Assembly (NCBI GenBank): GCA_937981575.1
Contig: CALJNR010000032.1
Span: 1 to 64,000 of the forward strand
Length of the DNA stretch: 64,000 nt
From: an uncultured Clostridia bacterium
Lineage (GTDB): Bacteria; Bacillota; Clostridia; Lachnospirales; Cellulosilyticaceae
Reading direction: 5' to 3'
A program made the translations under genes and the position numbers. Positions within the stretch are counted from its first letter, which is position 1; the number at the start of each line of letters is the position of its first letter. Of this stretch, positions 19,105 through 28,312 are shown one piece after another. The notes below the pieces were generated by a model. That model saw only the letters and a list, made by a program, of their open reading frames with translations. It ran no database searches and was not told the origin of the DNA.

Positions 19105-19130
19105 AAAAAACCAGCAGATCTTCTGCCGGT
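19105..19130 (-). terminator. Terminator of the TM1266-like gene
   Basis: A 9-bp stem with one mismatch (19110-19118 with 19122-19130) is followed by TTTTTT on the minus strand. Confidence 0.7.
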
Positions 19131-19157
19131 TCCTCTATTTTTTCTATACTGAGTACA

Positions 19158-19415
19158 CTAAAACTCCATCTTTTTAACGTGTACGCCATCTATTTCGCCA
19201 AGCTTACTCTTTAGTTCATCAGACTCACCTTTAGAACCATTCGTAAGTTCTAAAATAATCAGTCCCTTTTCACTGCAGTCTTTTTGATTTTCCAGCGTAC
19301 TATGAAGACCTATTCTTGTTTTAATAATGCAACCATAGTCTGTTAAAACTTCCTGCACATTGGCTGCTGTTTCCCTTCTTTGTTCCAGTTCAATTCCCAT
19401 AATAACCTTTGACAT
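19158..19415 (-). CDS. TM1266-type iron-only hydrogenase system regulator
   Basis: This 85-residue protein has an ACT-like ferredoxin fold pattern, beginning with IMGIELEQRRETAANVQ and continuing YGCIIKTRIGLH, which I associate with the small TM1266 family annotated as putative iron-only hydrogenase system regulators. These often lie near hydG/hydE/hydF, but no hydrogenase maturation gene is next to it. It probably binds a small ligand and acts in regulation; the partner is unknown. It is separated from both neighbours and has its own terminator. Confidence 0.7.
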   Translation of the reverse strand: MSKVIMGIELEQRRETAANVQEVLTDYGCIIKTRIGLHSTLENQKDCSEKGLIILELTNGSKGESDELKSKLGEIDGVHVKKMEF

Positions 19416-19494
19416 CGTATCGGCTCCTTTTAGTCTATATCATTTGTTATTCATATTATGAGCCGTTTTTTGCGATCTATTCCTCAGTATCCCT

Positions 19495-20412
19495 TTAATC
19501 ATTATAACCATTAACAGCTTCTTGCAGCCTTTTTCGAATAATTTCTCGAATGTGAGGGGGTTCAATAACCTTAACATCTCCTCCAAAAGATAAAATGTAG
19601 CTATACACCCATTCCCCTTCTGGAAATTCTACTACGACATCATAGGTCCCATCATCATTTTTATGAATATATTCATCGTCAAATTCATCATAAATTCTAT
19701 AAAGAGCAGCTTCCTGAAACCGGAGCCTCAGAGGTGTTTCATTCCACCTGGCTTTTTCTTCCACATCCTGAAGATTGAACGCTTCCTTTAAAGGCTGCCT
19801 TTCAAAGGTTTCTGACATAACCTGATGATCTTTCATTCTAGAGATTCTAAACAGGCGAAAACCTTTTCGCATTCTGCAAAACCCCCACATATACCAGTCT
19901 TTACTCTTAAAAACCAGCTTGATAGGTTCTACCTGACGTTTAACCTTTTCATGCATTGCATTGACATAATCAAATTCCAAAACCCTTCGTTTCAAAATGG
20001 CATGTTTAATATCATCAAACTTGTTGCCGCTGTTAGGATGTCCTCCCCATGGGGAAAAGTCTACTTCTACCCAGTCACTGGGTTCATGCTGCTTAAAAAC
20101 AGCTGACACCTTTTCCAGCATTTTATCAATATCCGGATAATTCGTTGCCTTAAGCGTTGTCAGCCCCAGCATTAAGCTTTCACTTTCCTCATCTGATATT
20201 AACGTTTTGTTTAAAGTATAGTTATCTAAAAGCGCTATGCCGCCCCCATTTCCTTTATTGGTATAAATAGGAACGCCAGCCCCTGAAAGCACCTCAATAT
20301 CTCTGTATATAGTCCTTGTCGATACTTCAAACCTTTCTGCCAGTTCCTTGGCCGTAACTGCTTTTTTATTAAGAAGTATTGTAACCATTTCTATCATACG
20401 ATTAATCTTCAT
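19495..20412 (-). CDS. WYL-domain transcriptional regulator (YafY type)
   Basis: The 305-residue regulator has an N-terminal DeoR-like helix-turn-helix at about residues 5-60 (AKELAERFEVSTRTIYRDI), a WYL domain at about 135-225 containing WYMWGFCRMRKGFRLFRI, and a C-terminal WCX extension. WYL domains bind nucleic acids or nucleotide-type ligands and regulate stress, CRISPR or metabolic genes in other bacteria. Its target is not evident: the nearest divergent gene is the secreted Amidase_6 protein, 256 bp away. No ligand can be inferred. Confidence 0.9.
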   Translation of the reverse strand: MKINRMIEMVTILLNKKAVTAKELAERFEVSTRTIYRDIEVLSGAGVPIYTNKGNGGGIALLDNYTLNKTLISDEESESLMLGLTTLKATNYPDIDKMLEKVSAVFKQHEPSDWVEVDFSPWGGHPNSGNKFDDIKHAILKRRVLEFDYVNAMHEKVKRQVEPIKLVFKSKDWYMWGFCRMRKGFRLFRISRMKDHQVMSETFERQPLKEAFNLQDVEEKARWNETPLRLRFQEAALYRIYDEFDDEYIHKNDDGTYDVVVEFPEGEWVYSYILSFGGDVKVIEPPHIREIIRKRLQEAVNGYND

Positions 20413-20668
20413 CAGTATTGACCCCCTCGTTTTGAGAACCGTCCCTCATCAAACGCTCATTTTACTGCTCCCATGGCCTATATGAGCCTTATATAAGCTA
20501 TATAGTACATCTATGTATTTACCCTCTGCCTATCAAACAATTTTTAATAAAACCCAGTACCGCACTTAATAATTACAATTTTTCCCAATTGAAATTTCCA
20601 TTTATATTATTTGCTGGTTGGTACAAACTATATTATAGCGAAAAAATCATGAAAAAGGGGAGAAAAAT

Positions 20669-21835
20669 TTGAAAAACATAAGAAAACCTTTTCGATTATA
20701 TATAGCCTGCTTAACCTTTTTATGCTGCACCGCTTCAAGCTTTGCCTATCCTGAGATGCACCCTTATATTCTAAATGGTGAAAACATCAAAACAGATAAT
20801 CAGGAAATGAGCCCTGCTACTGAAGATAAAGGTGAAACACTCAAAGCTGAGTTTCAGGAAGTTTTAAAAGATATCTTTAAAACCCGTAATGAATGTATTG
20901 TTAAATTAGATCCCGAAAACTTAAAAAAACTTTATAACCTTGATATTAAAGTAAGCCTTTGGGCCTATGAAAGTGAAGCCAAAAAAATAAGATATTTCAA
21001 AAACTGGTCTGAAAAGCAGTCGATCACATTCAATGAAATCAGTTCTATCGTTAAAGTACGCAAAGTCAAAGAAAAGGAACCAGGCCTTTTCGGCATCCTA
21101 TGCTTTGCTTCTACTGAATTTAACTACAGCTATACGGATACTCCTGATGTTAAAAATGTCTTTAGACTGGGGACTTCCCACTACATCAATTTAAAACAAG
21201 ATAATGGCCGGTATATTATTACAAAAGAGTGGTATACTGACCCCTTTGCGGACTCCTTAAACCTTGATAATTTAAAATCTGATGAAATCAAACAGTATAT
21301 CTTAAATCACAAGGCCCCAGACTACAAACCCAGTGAAAGAGTTCAAAAAGCCATTGACTATGCCCATAAATACTGCGGCATCAGTACAAATGAAGAATAT
21401 TTATTCAGGTACAATAAAGCCTACAAAAACTTTAACCCCGACGGCGGTGACTGTGCAAACTTTGCCTCTCAGATTCTGCATGAAGGCGGAGGCTTCAAAA
21501 AAGGCGGCGCTTGGAACTATCGTGGCCGCGAAGCTACAAAAGCTTGGGTTAATGCTCAAGGATTCAAAAATTATATGGTAGGCAGCGGCAAAGGCTCATA
21601 TGTCGCTAAAGGCAAATACCAAGAAATCTATAAAGCTGCCTACAAAATGCGCCCTGGTGATTTTGTGGCCTATGAGAAAAAAGGTAAGATTGTTCATATC
21701 TCTACCGTAACAGGCCTTGATTCCAAAGGCTATCCGCTCGTAACTTGTCATAACACGGACAGGCTTTTGGTGCCATATGATCTTGGCTGGAGTAACAGTA
21801 ATATCAAATTCCACTTGATTCACGTTCACTATTAA
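20669..21835 (+). CDS. Secreted Amidase_6-domain protein
   Basis: A TTG start follows AAGGGGAG. The first 26 residues form a signal peptide ending SSFAY. Residues about 60-210 are a helical and beta region of unknown family, and residues about 225-388 are an Amidase_6 domain with nucleophile motif GGDCANF (Cys262) and histidine in GKIVHIST. The protein probably acts outside the membrane on wall peptides or other amides. The domain is shared with the shorter cytoplasmic protein at 7912-8418. A cell-wall amidase gene is convergent with it, sharing a terminator. Confidence 0.82.
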   Translation: MKNIRKPFRLYIACLTFLCCTASSFAYPEMHPYILNGENIKTDNQEMSPATEDKGETLKAEFQEVLKDIFKTRNECIVKLDPENLKKLYNLDIKVSLWAYESEAKKIRYFKNWSEKQSITFNEISSIVKVRKVKEKEPGLFGILCFASTEFNYSYTDTPDVKNVFRLGTSHYINLKQDNGRYIITKEWYTDPFADSLNLDNLKSDEIKQYILNHKAPDYKPSERVQKAIDYAHKYCGISTNEEYLFRYNKAYKNFNPDGGDCANFASQILHEGGGFKKGGAWNYRGREATKAWVNAQGFKNYMVGSGKGSYVAKGKYQEIYKAAYKMRPGDFVAYEKKGKIVHISTVTGLDSKGYPLVTCHNTDRLLVPYDLGWSNSNIKFHLIHVHY

Positions 21836-21878
21836 AACATCCTCTAACCGCACCCTCTTCATTATAAATATATTTTAC

Positions 21879-21930
21879 TAAAAGCCCGATGACCTAGATA
21901 CTATTTATGATCTAAGCCATCGGGCTTTTA
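21879..21930. terminator. Bidirectional terminator
   Basis: A long stem pairs AAAAGCCCGATG with CATCGGGCTTTT, extended inward by TAGAT/ATCTA with mismatches. A-rich and T-rich flanks serve both the plus-strand Amidase_6 gene and the minus-strand amidase gene. Confidence 0.88.
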
Positions 21931-21959
21931 GCTGTGCCTTTATTCATTTATTACTATAC

Positions 21960-22682
21960 CTATTCGTTTAAAGTCTGATTATAGGCTTCTAAGGCACTGG
22001 CAGCTGCCTGCATCAGCTTCGTCTGATGGTTTTTATCAGACAGCATACGGTCTTCACTCCAGTTGCTCATAAATCCCATTTCAAAAATAACAACCGGTAC
22101 TCTTGACCAGTTGAAACCTGTTATATCGCTTCTTTCATAAATACCGTTCACTCTGACGCCCTGCTTTTGAAGGGCTTCTTTTAAAAGCTGTGCATATTTA
22201 TAACTTGGCTCATAAATCTTTGCTGTATGGGCTCCTTTTTTTGCCGGAACGAGCAAAACCGCTCCGCTTTTCCCACTGTTTCCGATACTATCACAGTGAA
22301 TTCTAATCGTCATATCAGCTTTCGCCTTGTTTGCCACTTCGGCTCTTTCAGCATTGCTGATATTAATGTCATGCGTCTCTCTTGTCATCACAACTTGATA
22401 CCCTTTAGCAGTCAATATTTCTTTCAAAATCATTGCAGCTTCCAAATTAACCTTATACTCTGCCTTTTTGGTAGCCACGCCGCTTGTCCCAGAAGAAACC
22501 CTGGCTTTTCGCTGTCCTGAGCCTGGTGCAATCGGCTCCCCTTTAGGATCACCCTTTGCCTGATGCCCAGGGTCAATACAGACTGTGAAGTTTTCTTTGG
22601 TATAAGCCGGCATACTGTACGTTGCTGCTATGGCTATGATAGCTAGCACATAAACAAGCTGTTTGATTTTTCCCTTTAACAC
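21960..22682 (-). CDS. N-acetylmuramoyl-L-alanine amidase (Amidase_3)
   Basis: The 240-residue enzyme has a signal peptide of about 27 residues and a single Amidase_3 domain. Zinc ligands and catalytic residues are seen in DPGH (His40), the KKAEYKVNL segment (Glu75), RIHCDS (His129) and FEMGFM (Glu near 203). It removes stem peptides from glycan strands in the wall. There is no wall-binding domain, as in CwlD-type spore-cortex amidases, but it lacks other context for that role, so a symbol is not assigned. A 16-residue glycine and serine-rich insertion sits after the first histidine. Confidence 0.92.
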   Translation of the reverse strand: MLKGKIKQLVYVLAIIAIAATYSMPAYTKENFTVCIDPGHQAKGDPKGEPIAPGSGQRKARVSSGTSGVATKKAEYKVNLEAAMILKEILTAKGYQVVMTRETHDINISNAERAEVANKAKADMTIRIHCDSIGNSGKSGAVLLVPAKKGAHTAKIYEPSYKYAQLLKEALQKQGVRVNGIYERSDITGFNWSRVPVVIFEMGFMSNWSEDRMLSDKNHQTKLMQAAASALEAYNQTLNE

Positions 22683-22924
22683 GTCACTTCCTCCTTGTTG
22701 TCGTTAATACTTTTCGCTTTATTTATATGTTATTTTTATAGGTTTTACTCATCATTGTATTTTCAAAATCCTTCCTTTTGCTTACAAGCAAGGCCCTCTC
22801 GCACTAAATGCTTTGCTTTATCATCTCTATTTATACAGCCTCTCCAGTCCACGCAAAAAAGAAGGCGCATAAGTCCATTGCTTACACTGCCCTCTTTAGT
22901 TATGCTAATTTCTAAACTTATTCG

Positions 22925-23614
22925 TTAAAACAAACTGCTTACTATGTAATAAACCATTGGTACAAAAATAGCTGGCAAAAAGTTCGCAACCTTGATCTTT
23001 GCAATGCCGAGCAAATTAAAGCCCAGACCCATAATCAGAATACTTCCGATGCCGGTAATATTAGCAATCTGACCCTCTTGCAGAATGCTGCCCAAAAACC
23101 CCGCTGCCAGCGTGATCGCTCCTTGATAAAGAAAAACTGCTGCTGCAGAAAATATAACGCCGATGCCCATAGAAGAGGTATAGATAATAGAAGTAATACC
23201 ATCCAGCATGGATTTGATAAACAGCATCGTATGATCCCCTTCAAGTCCACTTTTGATCGAGCCGACGATCGCCATAGACCCAATACAAAATAGTAAACTT
23301 GCTGAGACAAACCCTTCCGCAATATTGCCTCCCTTAGTAATTTTCTTAAAGCGGTTTTCTATCGCCTTACCCAGATCATTCAGCCACTTATCAATATCTG
23401 CAAGTTCTCCAATAACAGCTCCAATAATCAGCGATAAAATAAGAAGCAGCGTATCTGTACTTTTCAAACTGCCTGATATTCCTATGTATAATACGCTTAG
23501 TCCTAAAGCTTTCATAATCATATCATTAAAACGCTTAGGAATGCCGCCCTTTAACAATAATCCAAGTATACTCCCAACAACAATAGCAACGGTATTCACA
23601 ATTGTTCCTAACAT
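22925..23614 (-). CDS. DUF554 family membrane protein
   Basis: The protein begins MLGTIVNTVAIVVGSILGLLL and has about seven hydrophobic segments, matching the DUF554 family of inner-membrane proteins of unconfirmed transport function. I moved the start 14 codons in, to the ATG at 23612-23614, because AAAGGAAG is correctly spaced there and the upstream residues do not fit the family. Conserved glycine-rich segments such as GSILGLLLKGGIP and GLGFNLLGI are present. There is no clear operon partner. Confidence 0.85.
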   Translation of the reverse strand: MLGTIVNTVAIVVGSILGLLLKGGIPKRFNDMIMKALGLSVLYIGISGSLKSTDTLLLILSLIIGAVIGELADIDKWLNDLGKAIENRFKKITKGGNIAEGFVSASLLFCIGSMAIVGSIKSGLEGDHTMLFIKSMLDGITSIIYTSSMGIGVIFSAAAVFLYQGAITLAAGFLGSILQEGQIANITGIGSILIMGLGFNLLGIAKIKVANFLPAIFVPMVYYIVSSLF

Positions 23615-23682
23615 GATGACACTTCCTTTTCTTTGGTGTAATAAAATGCAATCCATAGGTACAATTATAGTACTTCACCACG

Positions 23683-24513
23683 TTAACGTAAAGTACTAAT
23701 TATATTCCCTTTTATAGCTTCATACCTTAGTTCTGCTTCTACATGATCTCCAAAAACATGCGGAACCCCTATACTTATCCCAAGAGCCTCCTCCGTTAAG
23801 TAACTAAATACAGACGCAGGATTTTCATTGGCTGATAAGGTATCTGCCTGTTCAAAATATTCCATTAGATCTTTGTCTGAGTAAGTTTCTAAAATATACT
23901 GTAATGCTTTTACAGATGCTTCATTGTTTTTCGGATCTTTTACCTTATACCTTTTAAATTCATTGATCAGATGTTTATCTATCTTTGTAAGATCTTTGAG
24001 TCTAAGCTTGCTTCCATTATACATATCTATATTAGCAGTATAAAATAGATTGAGCGGATGCGCAGTCCCTTCCACATTGCCCATTCCAAAGAATTGTACG
24101 CTAAAAACATCTGGACTTTGCAAAGTAATTTTATATTCTACTTCTAAAGAAAGGTGACCTGTATCCTCATAAGCATCTAAAATACTTAATGCCTCTTTTT
24201 TAAGAAGGTTATTGATTGCTATCTGCATATCCTCATTCTTTAATCCAGTAATTTGAGGATATGCAATACTGATTGCTTTATCAGTATATCTATTTTCTGT
24301 GGCTTGATATCCTGCCTCCTCATTTACGCTGCCTGGTACATTTGGCTTTATGTTTTCATTATTATTTTGCACTTCTATTTCCCCTAAAGACTGCGCGCTT
24401 ATCACAGCCTTTAGATCATTATTCTGAGCTAATACCTTGCCATCACCATTACTGCAAGCTGCTAAGATGAGTAAATAGATCCCTGCTGCTAAAAAAATCA
24501 ATTTCTTGTCCAT
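23683..24513 (-). CDS. DUF4163/DUF3298 (RsiV-like) lipoprotein
   Basis: The 276-residue protein has a lipoprotein signal ending LAAC (Cys20), a linker, then a DUF4163-like region at about 75-140 and a DUF3298 region at about 170-270, the architecture seen in PdaC and in the extracellular part of anti-sigma factor RsiV. RsiV-type domains bind lysozyme in Bacillus, but no sigma factor gene lies beside this one and the protein has a lipid anchor instead of a membrane helix with a cytoplasmic domain. A surface-sensing or wall-associated role is the cautious reading. Confidence 0.75.
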   Translation of the reverse strand: MDKKLIFLAAGIYLLILAACSNGDGKVLAQNNDLKAVISAQSLGEIEVQNNNENIKPNVPGSVNEEAGYQATENRYTDKAISIAYPQITGLKNEDMQIAINNLLKKEALSILDAYEDTGHLSLEVEYKITLQSPDVFSVQFFGMGNVEGTAHPLNLFYTANIDMYNGSKLRLKDLTKIDKHLINEFKRYKVKDPKNNEASVKALQYILETYSDKDLMEYFEQADTLSANENPASVFSYLTEEALGISIGVPHVFGDHVEAELRYEAIKGNIISTLR

Positions 24514-24961
24514 TCTTTAATCCTCCAAATAAACATTATAGTAATCAAGTTTCTTTCTCTATTTTAAAGTCCAAGCTTTAAATGATTAATGTTTATTTTA
24601 GTGTATTCTTATCATCACAATTTATACATTATAGATTGGGTATTAATATTCTGCGCTCACATGAATTAAGATTTTTAGCTTTCATCTATGTTTTTACCTA
24701 TTAATATTGGTACCTATTTCTTCATTCTGTTCCTAAGGTAAACGAACATGTTTATCCATCAAATAGTATAATACAACCTACCTCTTCCACTAGTTTTGAC
24801 TTTTAGGTACTTTTCAATAAACACGCTTTTATCTTTGTGTACTAAAAAATATTTCTTTCGTCTATCCCCCTCAACATTATATGATAAATCCCTATACTAC
24901 TCTTTTTCTTGTTGATCTAGCCATTTTATTACACTATTTTAGAATAGTATATTGGAGTTAA
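24514..24961. other. Non-coding, AT-rich gap
   Basis: I see no ORF with a ribosome site here. The right-hand part of the DUF3298 promoter must lie near 24514-24600. An imperfect inverted repeat, AATAAACATTA with TAATGTTTATT, is separated by about 50 bp. The rest is AT-rich with no recognised signal and marks the left edge of the RHS island. Confidence 0.5.
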
Positions 24962-24990
24962 AAAGACAATCGAAGCGGCCCCTTGTCTTT
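24962..24990 (-). terminator. Terminator abutting the RHS core remnant
   Basis: AAAGACAA and TTGTCTTT pair across a 13-nt loop, followed by TTTTT on the minus strand. The stem begins at the base after the TAG that ends the RHS fragment. Confidence 0.65.
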
Positions 24991-25491
24991 CTAGGTTGTA
25001 ATCACGCTTCCGCTGCTGTCTTTATCAAGCATTTCTTCGATCTGGCCTATGATATTGTACTTAGCCGTCCTGGATGTGCCGTTTGGTCTTGTAATAGAGA
25101 TGACTCTGCGGTTAGCATCGTATTTGCAAACAGTCTTTTTACCGCTAAAGTCTATCACTTCTGTTAAGAGTCCTGAGCGGTCATACTTGTATTCGATGAC
25201 CTTTCCGTCTGGATAAGTCAGGTGGGTGAGATTGCCCACTTCATCATATTTATAACCTATTCTATAACCATTAGTATCTGTATAATCGGTAACTCTGTTA
25301 AGCGCATCATATTCTCTAACAATCGTCCCGCCTTTTTGTCCGACTACATGGGTTAGGTTGCCATTGCTGTCATAGTGGTATGTTGTGGTATCCACCTCCT
25401 CTTTAAGCGTCTTGACTCTGCCTGCTGCGTCATAGGTAACATAGGTGCTGTTCCCTTTGATATCAATCTTATCTATAATAAAGATAAACCT
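24991..25491 (-). pseudogene. RHS/YD-repeat core remnant without a tip (copy 3)
   Basis: The minus strand encodes a run of YD repeats: YHYDSNGNL, REYDALNRV, YKYDEVGNL, YKYDRSGLL and YKYDANRRV. It is open from 25491 and ends after GSVITT at TAG 24993-24991. About nine in ten bases match the core of copy 2 (27880-28312). The homology stops abruptly at both ends, there is no start with a ribosome site, signal peptide or toxin tip, and the terminator of the preceding immunity-like gene lies just upstream. It is a dead core fragment left by recombination, and could serve as a donor for gene conversion. Confidence 0.8.
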
Positions 25492-25530
25492 CTAAACTGA
25501 TATGATTTACTATGTCAGTTTAGAGGTTTA
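25478..25530 (-). terminator. Terminator after candidate immunity gene 2
   Basis: A perfect 16-bp stem (25485-25500 with 25515-25530), 14-nt loop, with a T-rich tail on the minus strand. It lies 42 bp after the stop of the gene at 25572-26285. Confidence 0.8.
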
Positions 25531-25571
25531 TGAATTTAAAAAAATGATTTAGTTGAAAAAATGGACTTTTT

Positions 25572-26285
25572 CTATTTAGTTTCCTCAATAGTTATATTTT
25601 TTTCTATGGCTTCTAAGTCATTATTTACTATAATTTGTTTAACTTCTTCACTTGTAAAAGGATTCATATAATATCGTTTTTTCCCTTCGTAAAACTCTCC
25701 TGCAATCTTATTAAAAAAATATCCTTTAGAATCTAAAAACTTAAACAGATAATAAATACTCTTAGATTCATCAATTGGATTGAAAGATAATTCAGGCCCA
25801 ATTTTCAAATTAATAGAAGCTGATGGGTCTTTTTCGAGAATCCTATGAATAAACACCTCATAACTCGGAGGTGATACTCTATAATCCAAATACCAGTTTA
25901 CATCTGGCTCGTTAATAATAGATATCATTAGTGTGTGAATCCATATTTTTTCTTCCTTAGCTTCTTCTTTAAGATATGCCGATAGGTCCAATAACATTTG
26001 CATTTCTATTTTAGTTTGAAATATTTTATCGTGAATTCCAGTCTCTTTACTAAATTTTAAATAATCACTTTCTTGTTCATTATATTTTAATCTAAAGTGA
26101 TAGTCTTTAAAATTCCATGTTTTCATCTCTATAATATGATATGGAATATGATATCTGGTTTGAATATACTTTTCAACTTCAGTCTTAACTATATTTTTAT
26201 CTACTTGAACAATTATTGTAATTATAAATACTAAAAGTAGTACAATAATAACAGATATTGTAAAAGCCATTTTTCTATGCTTCAC
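25572..26285 (-). CDS. Candidate immunity protein for RHS tip 2 (membrane-anchored)
   Basis: The 237-residue protein starts at a GTG with AAGGAG seven bases upstream, 21 bp after the stop of the RHS tip gene. It has one N-terminal membrane helix at about residues 8-28 and a hydrophilic domain of about 200 residues rich in Lys, Glu, Ile and Tyr. I recognise no family. Position directly behind a polymorphic RHS tip, AT-rich base use matching the tip rather than the core, and a terminator right after it make an immunity role likely by the general rule for RHS and CDI loci. The membrane anchor suggests it acts at or outside the membrane. Confidence 0.6.
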   Translation of the reverse strand: MKHRKMAFTISVIIVLLLVFIITIIVQVDKNIVKTEVEKYIQTRYHIPYHIIEMKTWNFKDYHFRLKYNEQESDYLKFSKETGIHDKIFQTKIEMQMLLDLSAYLKEEAKEEKIWIHTLMISIINEPDVNWYLDYRVSPPSYEVFIHRILEKDPSASINLKIGPELSFNPIDESKSIYYLFKFLDSKGYFFNKIAGEFYEGKKRYYMNPFTSEEVKQIIVNNDLEAIEKNITIEETK

Positions 26286-26306
26286 ATTAAGTCTCCTTAG
26301 TCTAAA

Positions 26307-28106
26307 TTACTTGATAAGTTTCTTATATTCTTTATCAAGTTTTTCAAGAAAATCAATCGCACCATTGAACTCTTGTTCTTTACGAAGTTTAAACTTATCA
26401 GTATCTACTTGTGATATTACCCCTGCACTACGACCTTTCTCTCCTCTTAAAATTGCCTCTATCTGACTGTTAATATACTTACTCTTCTTTATATCGGTAT
26501 TCTTATTTTGATATTCTTTCCACATTTCATACCAAGTCTTCCCATTTGCCTGGGGCACAAGATATACATTTTTGTTATTTAAAATAAATTCATAAGTTTC
26601 CTCTATTCTCTTTTCAAGCCTTGAATAACTTGTATCTCTTCTCATCTCTGCTGGCATTAGTTCATATACAATACGATCTATCTTAGCAAAGCCATACTTC
26701 GTACCAGCCTCATCTATAAATTTATATCCTTTTTGTAATACATTTACCTGATTAGCAACTTTTTGTGTCGCCACCATACTAAAAGCTTTAGGAAACTGGT
26801 CCATAGATAAATCAGTAAAATAATCCCATCCATCAAGAGTCGTCATTGAATTCCCACCACATATCTTATATCCTGCTAAATGTGCTCCTGAATGTTCACT
26901 AGCCCATACTCCTAAATCCCCAATACCAAATGGTAGCTGTACTTTTAATCCAGTCGCTATTGTTCGACAAGTGACCCCTAGATCTGGCATAAAATAATAA
27001 TAAGTTTCAGATGTTAAACGTGTTCCTTTAGGGGATTTAAGTGTTAATCCTGATGGTTGTGTTACTGAATATGATATTTGAGTAGAGTTATCAGGAACCA
27101 AATAATAGTATTCACCTGCAAAAATATAATATAGCCCAAATGGATCAATATATGATACCGGGTCCCCTCCTGCATAAGCATATCTATTAAGAATTATTGC
27201 CTCATCAAGAGTTCCTACAACAACATCCTGGTTGATAAACCGCTTGATTGTTGGGTTATAATATCTTGCCCGCATATAGTAGAGTCCGTTGGCATCGGTT
27301 ATAACGCCGTCTCTGCCGTTAAAGAGGAAGGATATATCGCTCTTGCCTGTTCTGCCTATTAGTTCAGCATATGGGCCATAAGTGAAGGTATCCGTTACTT
27401 TGCCTTTGCTGTTCGTGATGGCTACGGTGCTTCCTCTATAGTCATAATGGTAAGTGGCATACTCTCCGCCTTCTACATGCATAATGAGGCCTAAACCGTA
27501 GATGTAGCTTCTTATTCTGTCTCCCTTTTTCTCCATGAGGACTTGCGACAAGCTGTTATTGGCATTCACTACATAGGTTGTCTTCTGACCGTTTTCTATC
27601 TTGCCTATGCGGTTATTTTCTGGGGCGTAGAGATAGGTCGTGCTTCCTGCTTGGATCAGTCTGTTCCTCGCATCATATGTAAAGTTTACCATCTTATCGC
27701 CCAGCGGTCCATAGATCATATTACCGTCTGCATCGTACTTCACTTCCTGCCCATTAAACTTAATGAGCCTGTTGCCTTTGCCATACTCTAAGGTGATCGT
27801 TCCGCTTGGGATGGTAATCTTTTCACTTGCCTGCTTTTCTTCTACGATATTGCCTGCTGCATCATAGGTAAAGTTATAAGTTGTAATCACACTTCCGCCG
27901 CTGTCTTTATCAAGCATTTCTTCGATCTGGCCTATGACATTGTACTTAGCCGTCCTTGATGTGCCGTTTGGTCTTGTAATAGAGATCACTCTGCGGTTAG
28001 CATCATATTTGTAAACTGTTTTTTTGCCGCTAAAGTCTATCACTTCTGTTAAGAGGCCTGAGCGGTCATACTTGTATTCAACGACTTTGCCGTCTGGATA
28101 AGTCAA
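26307..28106 (-). CDS. RHS core fragment with unknown C-terminal tip (tip 2)
   Basis: Residues 1-325 are the C-terminal part of an RHS core with YD repeats, the YYMRARYYNPTIKRFINQD segment and the terminal DPFGL that marks the core/toxin boundary. Residues 326-599 (274 aa) are a variable tip that I cannot assign. It begins with Tyr-rich beta-type sequence, has a central HSGAHLAGYKICGG segment and ends in a charged helical region. The listed TTG start is nominal: the frame is open to 28220, where an in-frame TAA cuts it from homologous core upstream. No N-terminal secretion region exists, so it is a displaced tip module rather than an intact RHS gene. Confidence 0.75.
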   Translation of the reverse strand: MTYPDGKVVEYKYDRSGLLTEVIDFSGKKTVYKYDANRRVISITRPNGTSRTAKYNVIGQIEEMLDKDSGGSVITTYNFTYDAAGNIVEEKQASEKITIPSGTITLEYGKGNRLIKFNGQEVKYDADGNMIYGPLGDKMVNFTYDARNRLIQAGSTTYLYAPENNRIGKIENGQKTTYVVNANNSLSQVLMEKKGDRIRSYIYGLGLIMHVEGGEYATYHYDYRGSTVAITNSKGKVTDTFTYGPYAELIGRTGKSDISFLFNGRDGVITDANGLYYMRARYYNPTIKRFINQDVVVGTLDEAIILNRYAYAGGDPVSYIDPFGLYYIFAGEYYYLVPDNSTQISYSVTQPSGLTLKSPKGTRLTSETYYYFMPDLGVTCRTIATGLKVQLPFGIGDLGVWASEHSGAHLAGYKICGGNSMTTLDGWDYFTDLSMDQFPKAFSMVATQKVANQVNVLQKGYKFIDEAGTKYGFAKIDRIVYELMPAEMRRDTSYSRLEKRIEETYEFILNNKNVYLVPQANGKTWYEMWKEYQNKNTDIKKSKYINSQIEAILRGEKGRSAGVISQVDTDKFKLRKEQEFNGAIDFLEKLDKEYKKLIK

Positions 28107-28312
28107 GTGGGTGAGATTGCCGACTTCATCATATTTATATCCTATTCTGTAGCCGTTAGGATCTGTATAAGAGGTGACTCTGTTAAGCGCATCATACTCC
28201 CTAACGATCGTGCCACCTTTTTATCCTAACACATGGGGCAGGTTGCCTTTGCTGTCATAGTGATAAGGGGTGGCATTCTCCTCATCTTTAAACGTCTTGA
28301 CTCTGCCTGCCA
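28107..28312 (-). pseudogene. 5' part of RHS copy 2, interrupted by TAA
   Basis: YD-repeat coding continues in the same frame upstream of the listed ORF. Codon 28223-28221 is TAA where copy 3 has CAA in the same alignment (VVGQKGG against VLG-stop-KGG), so a single C-to-T change explains it. Homology to copy 3 ends at about 28312, where the sequence passes into an IS66-like fragment. Confidence 0.8.
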
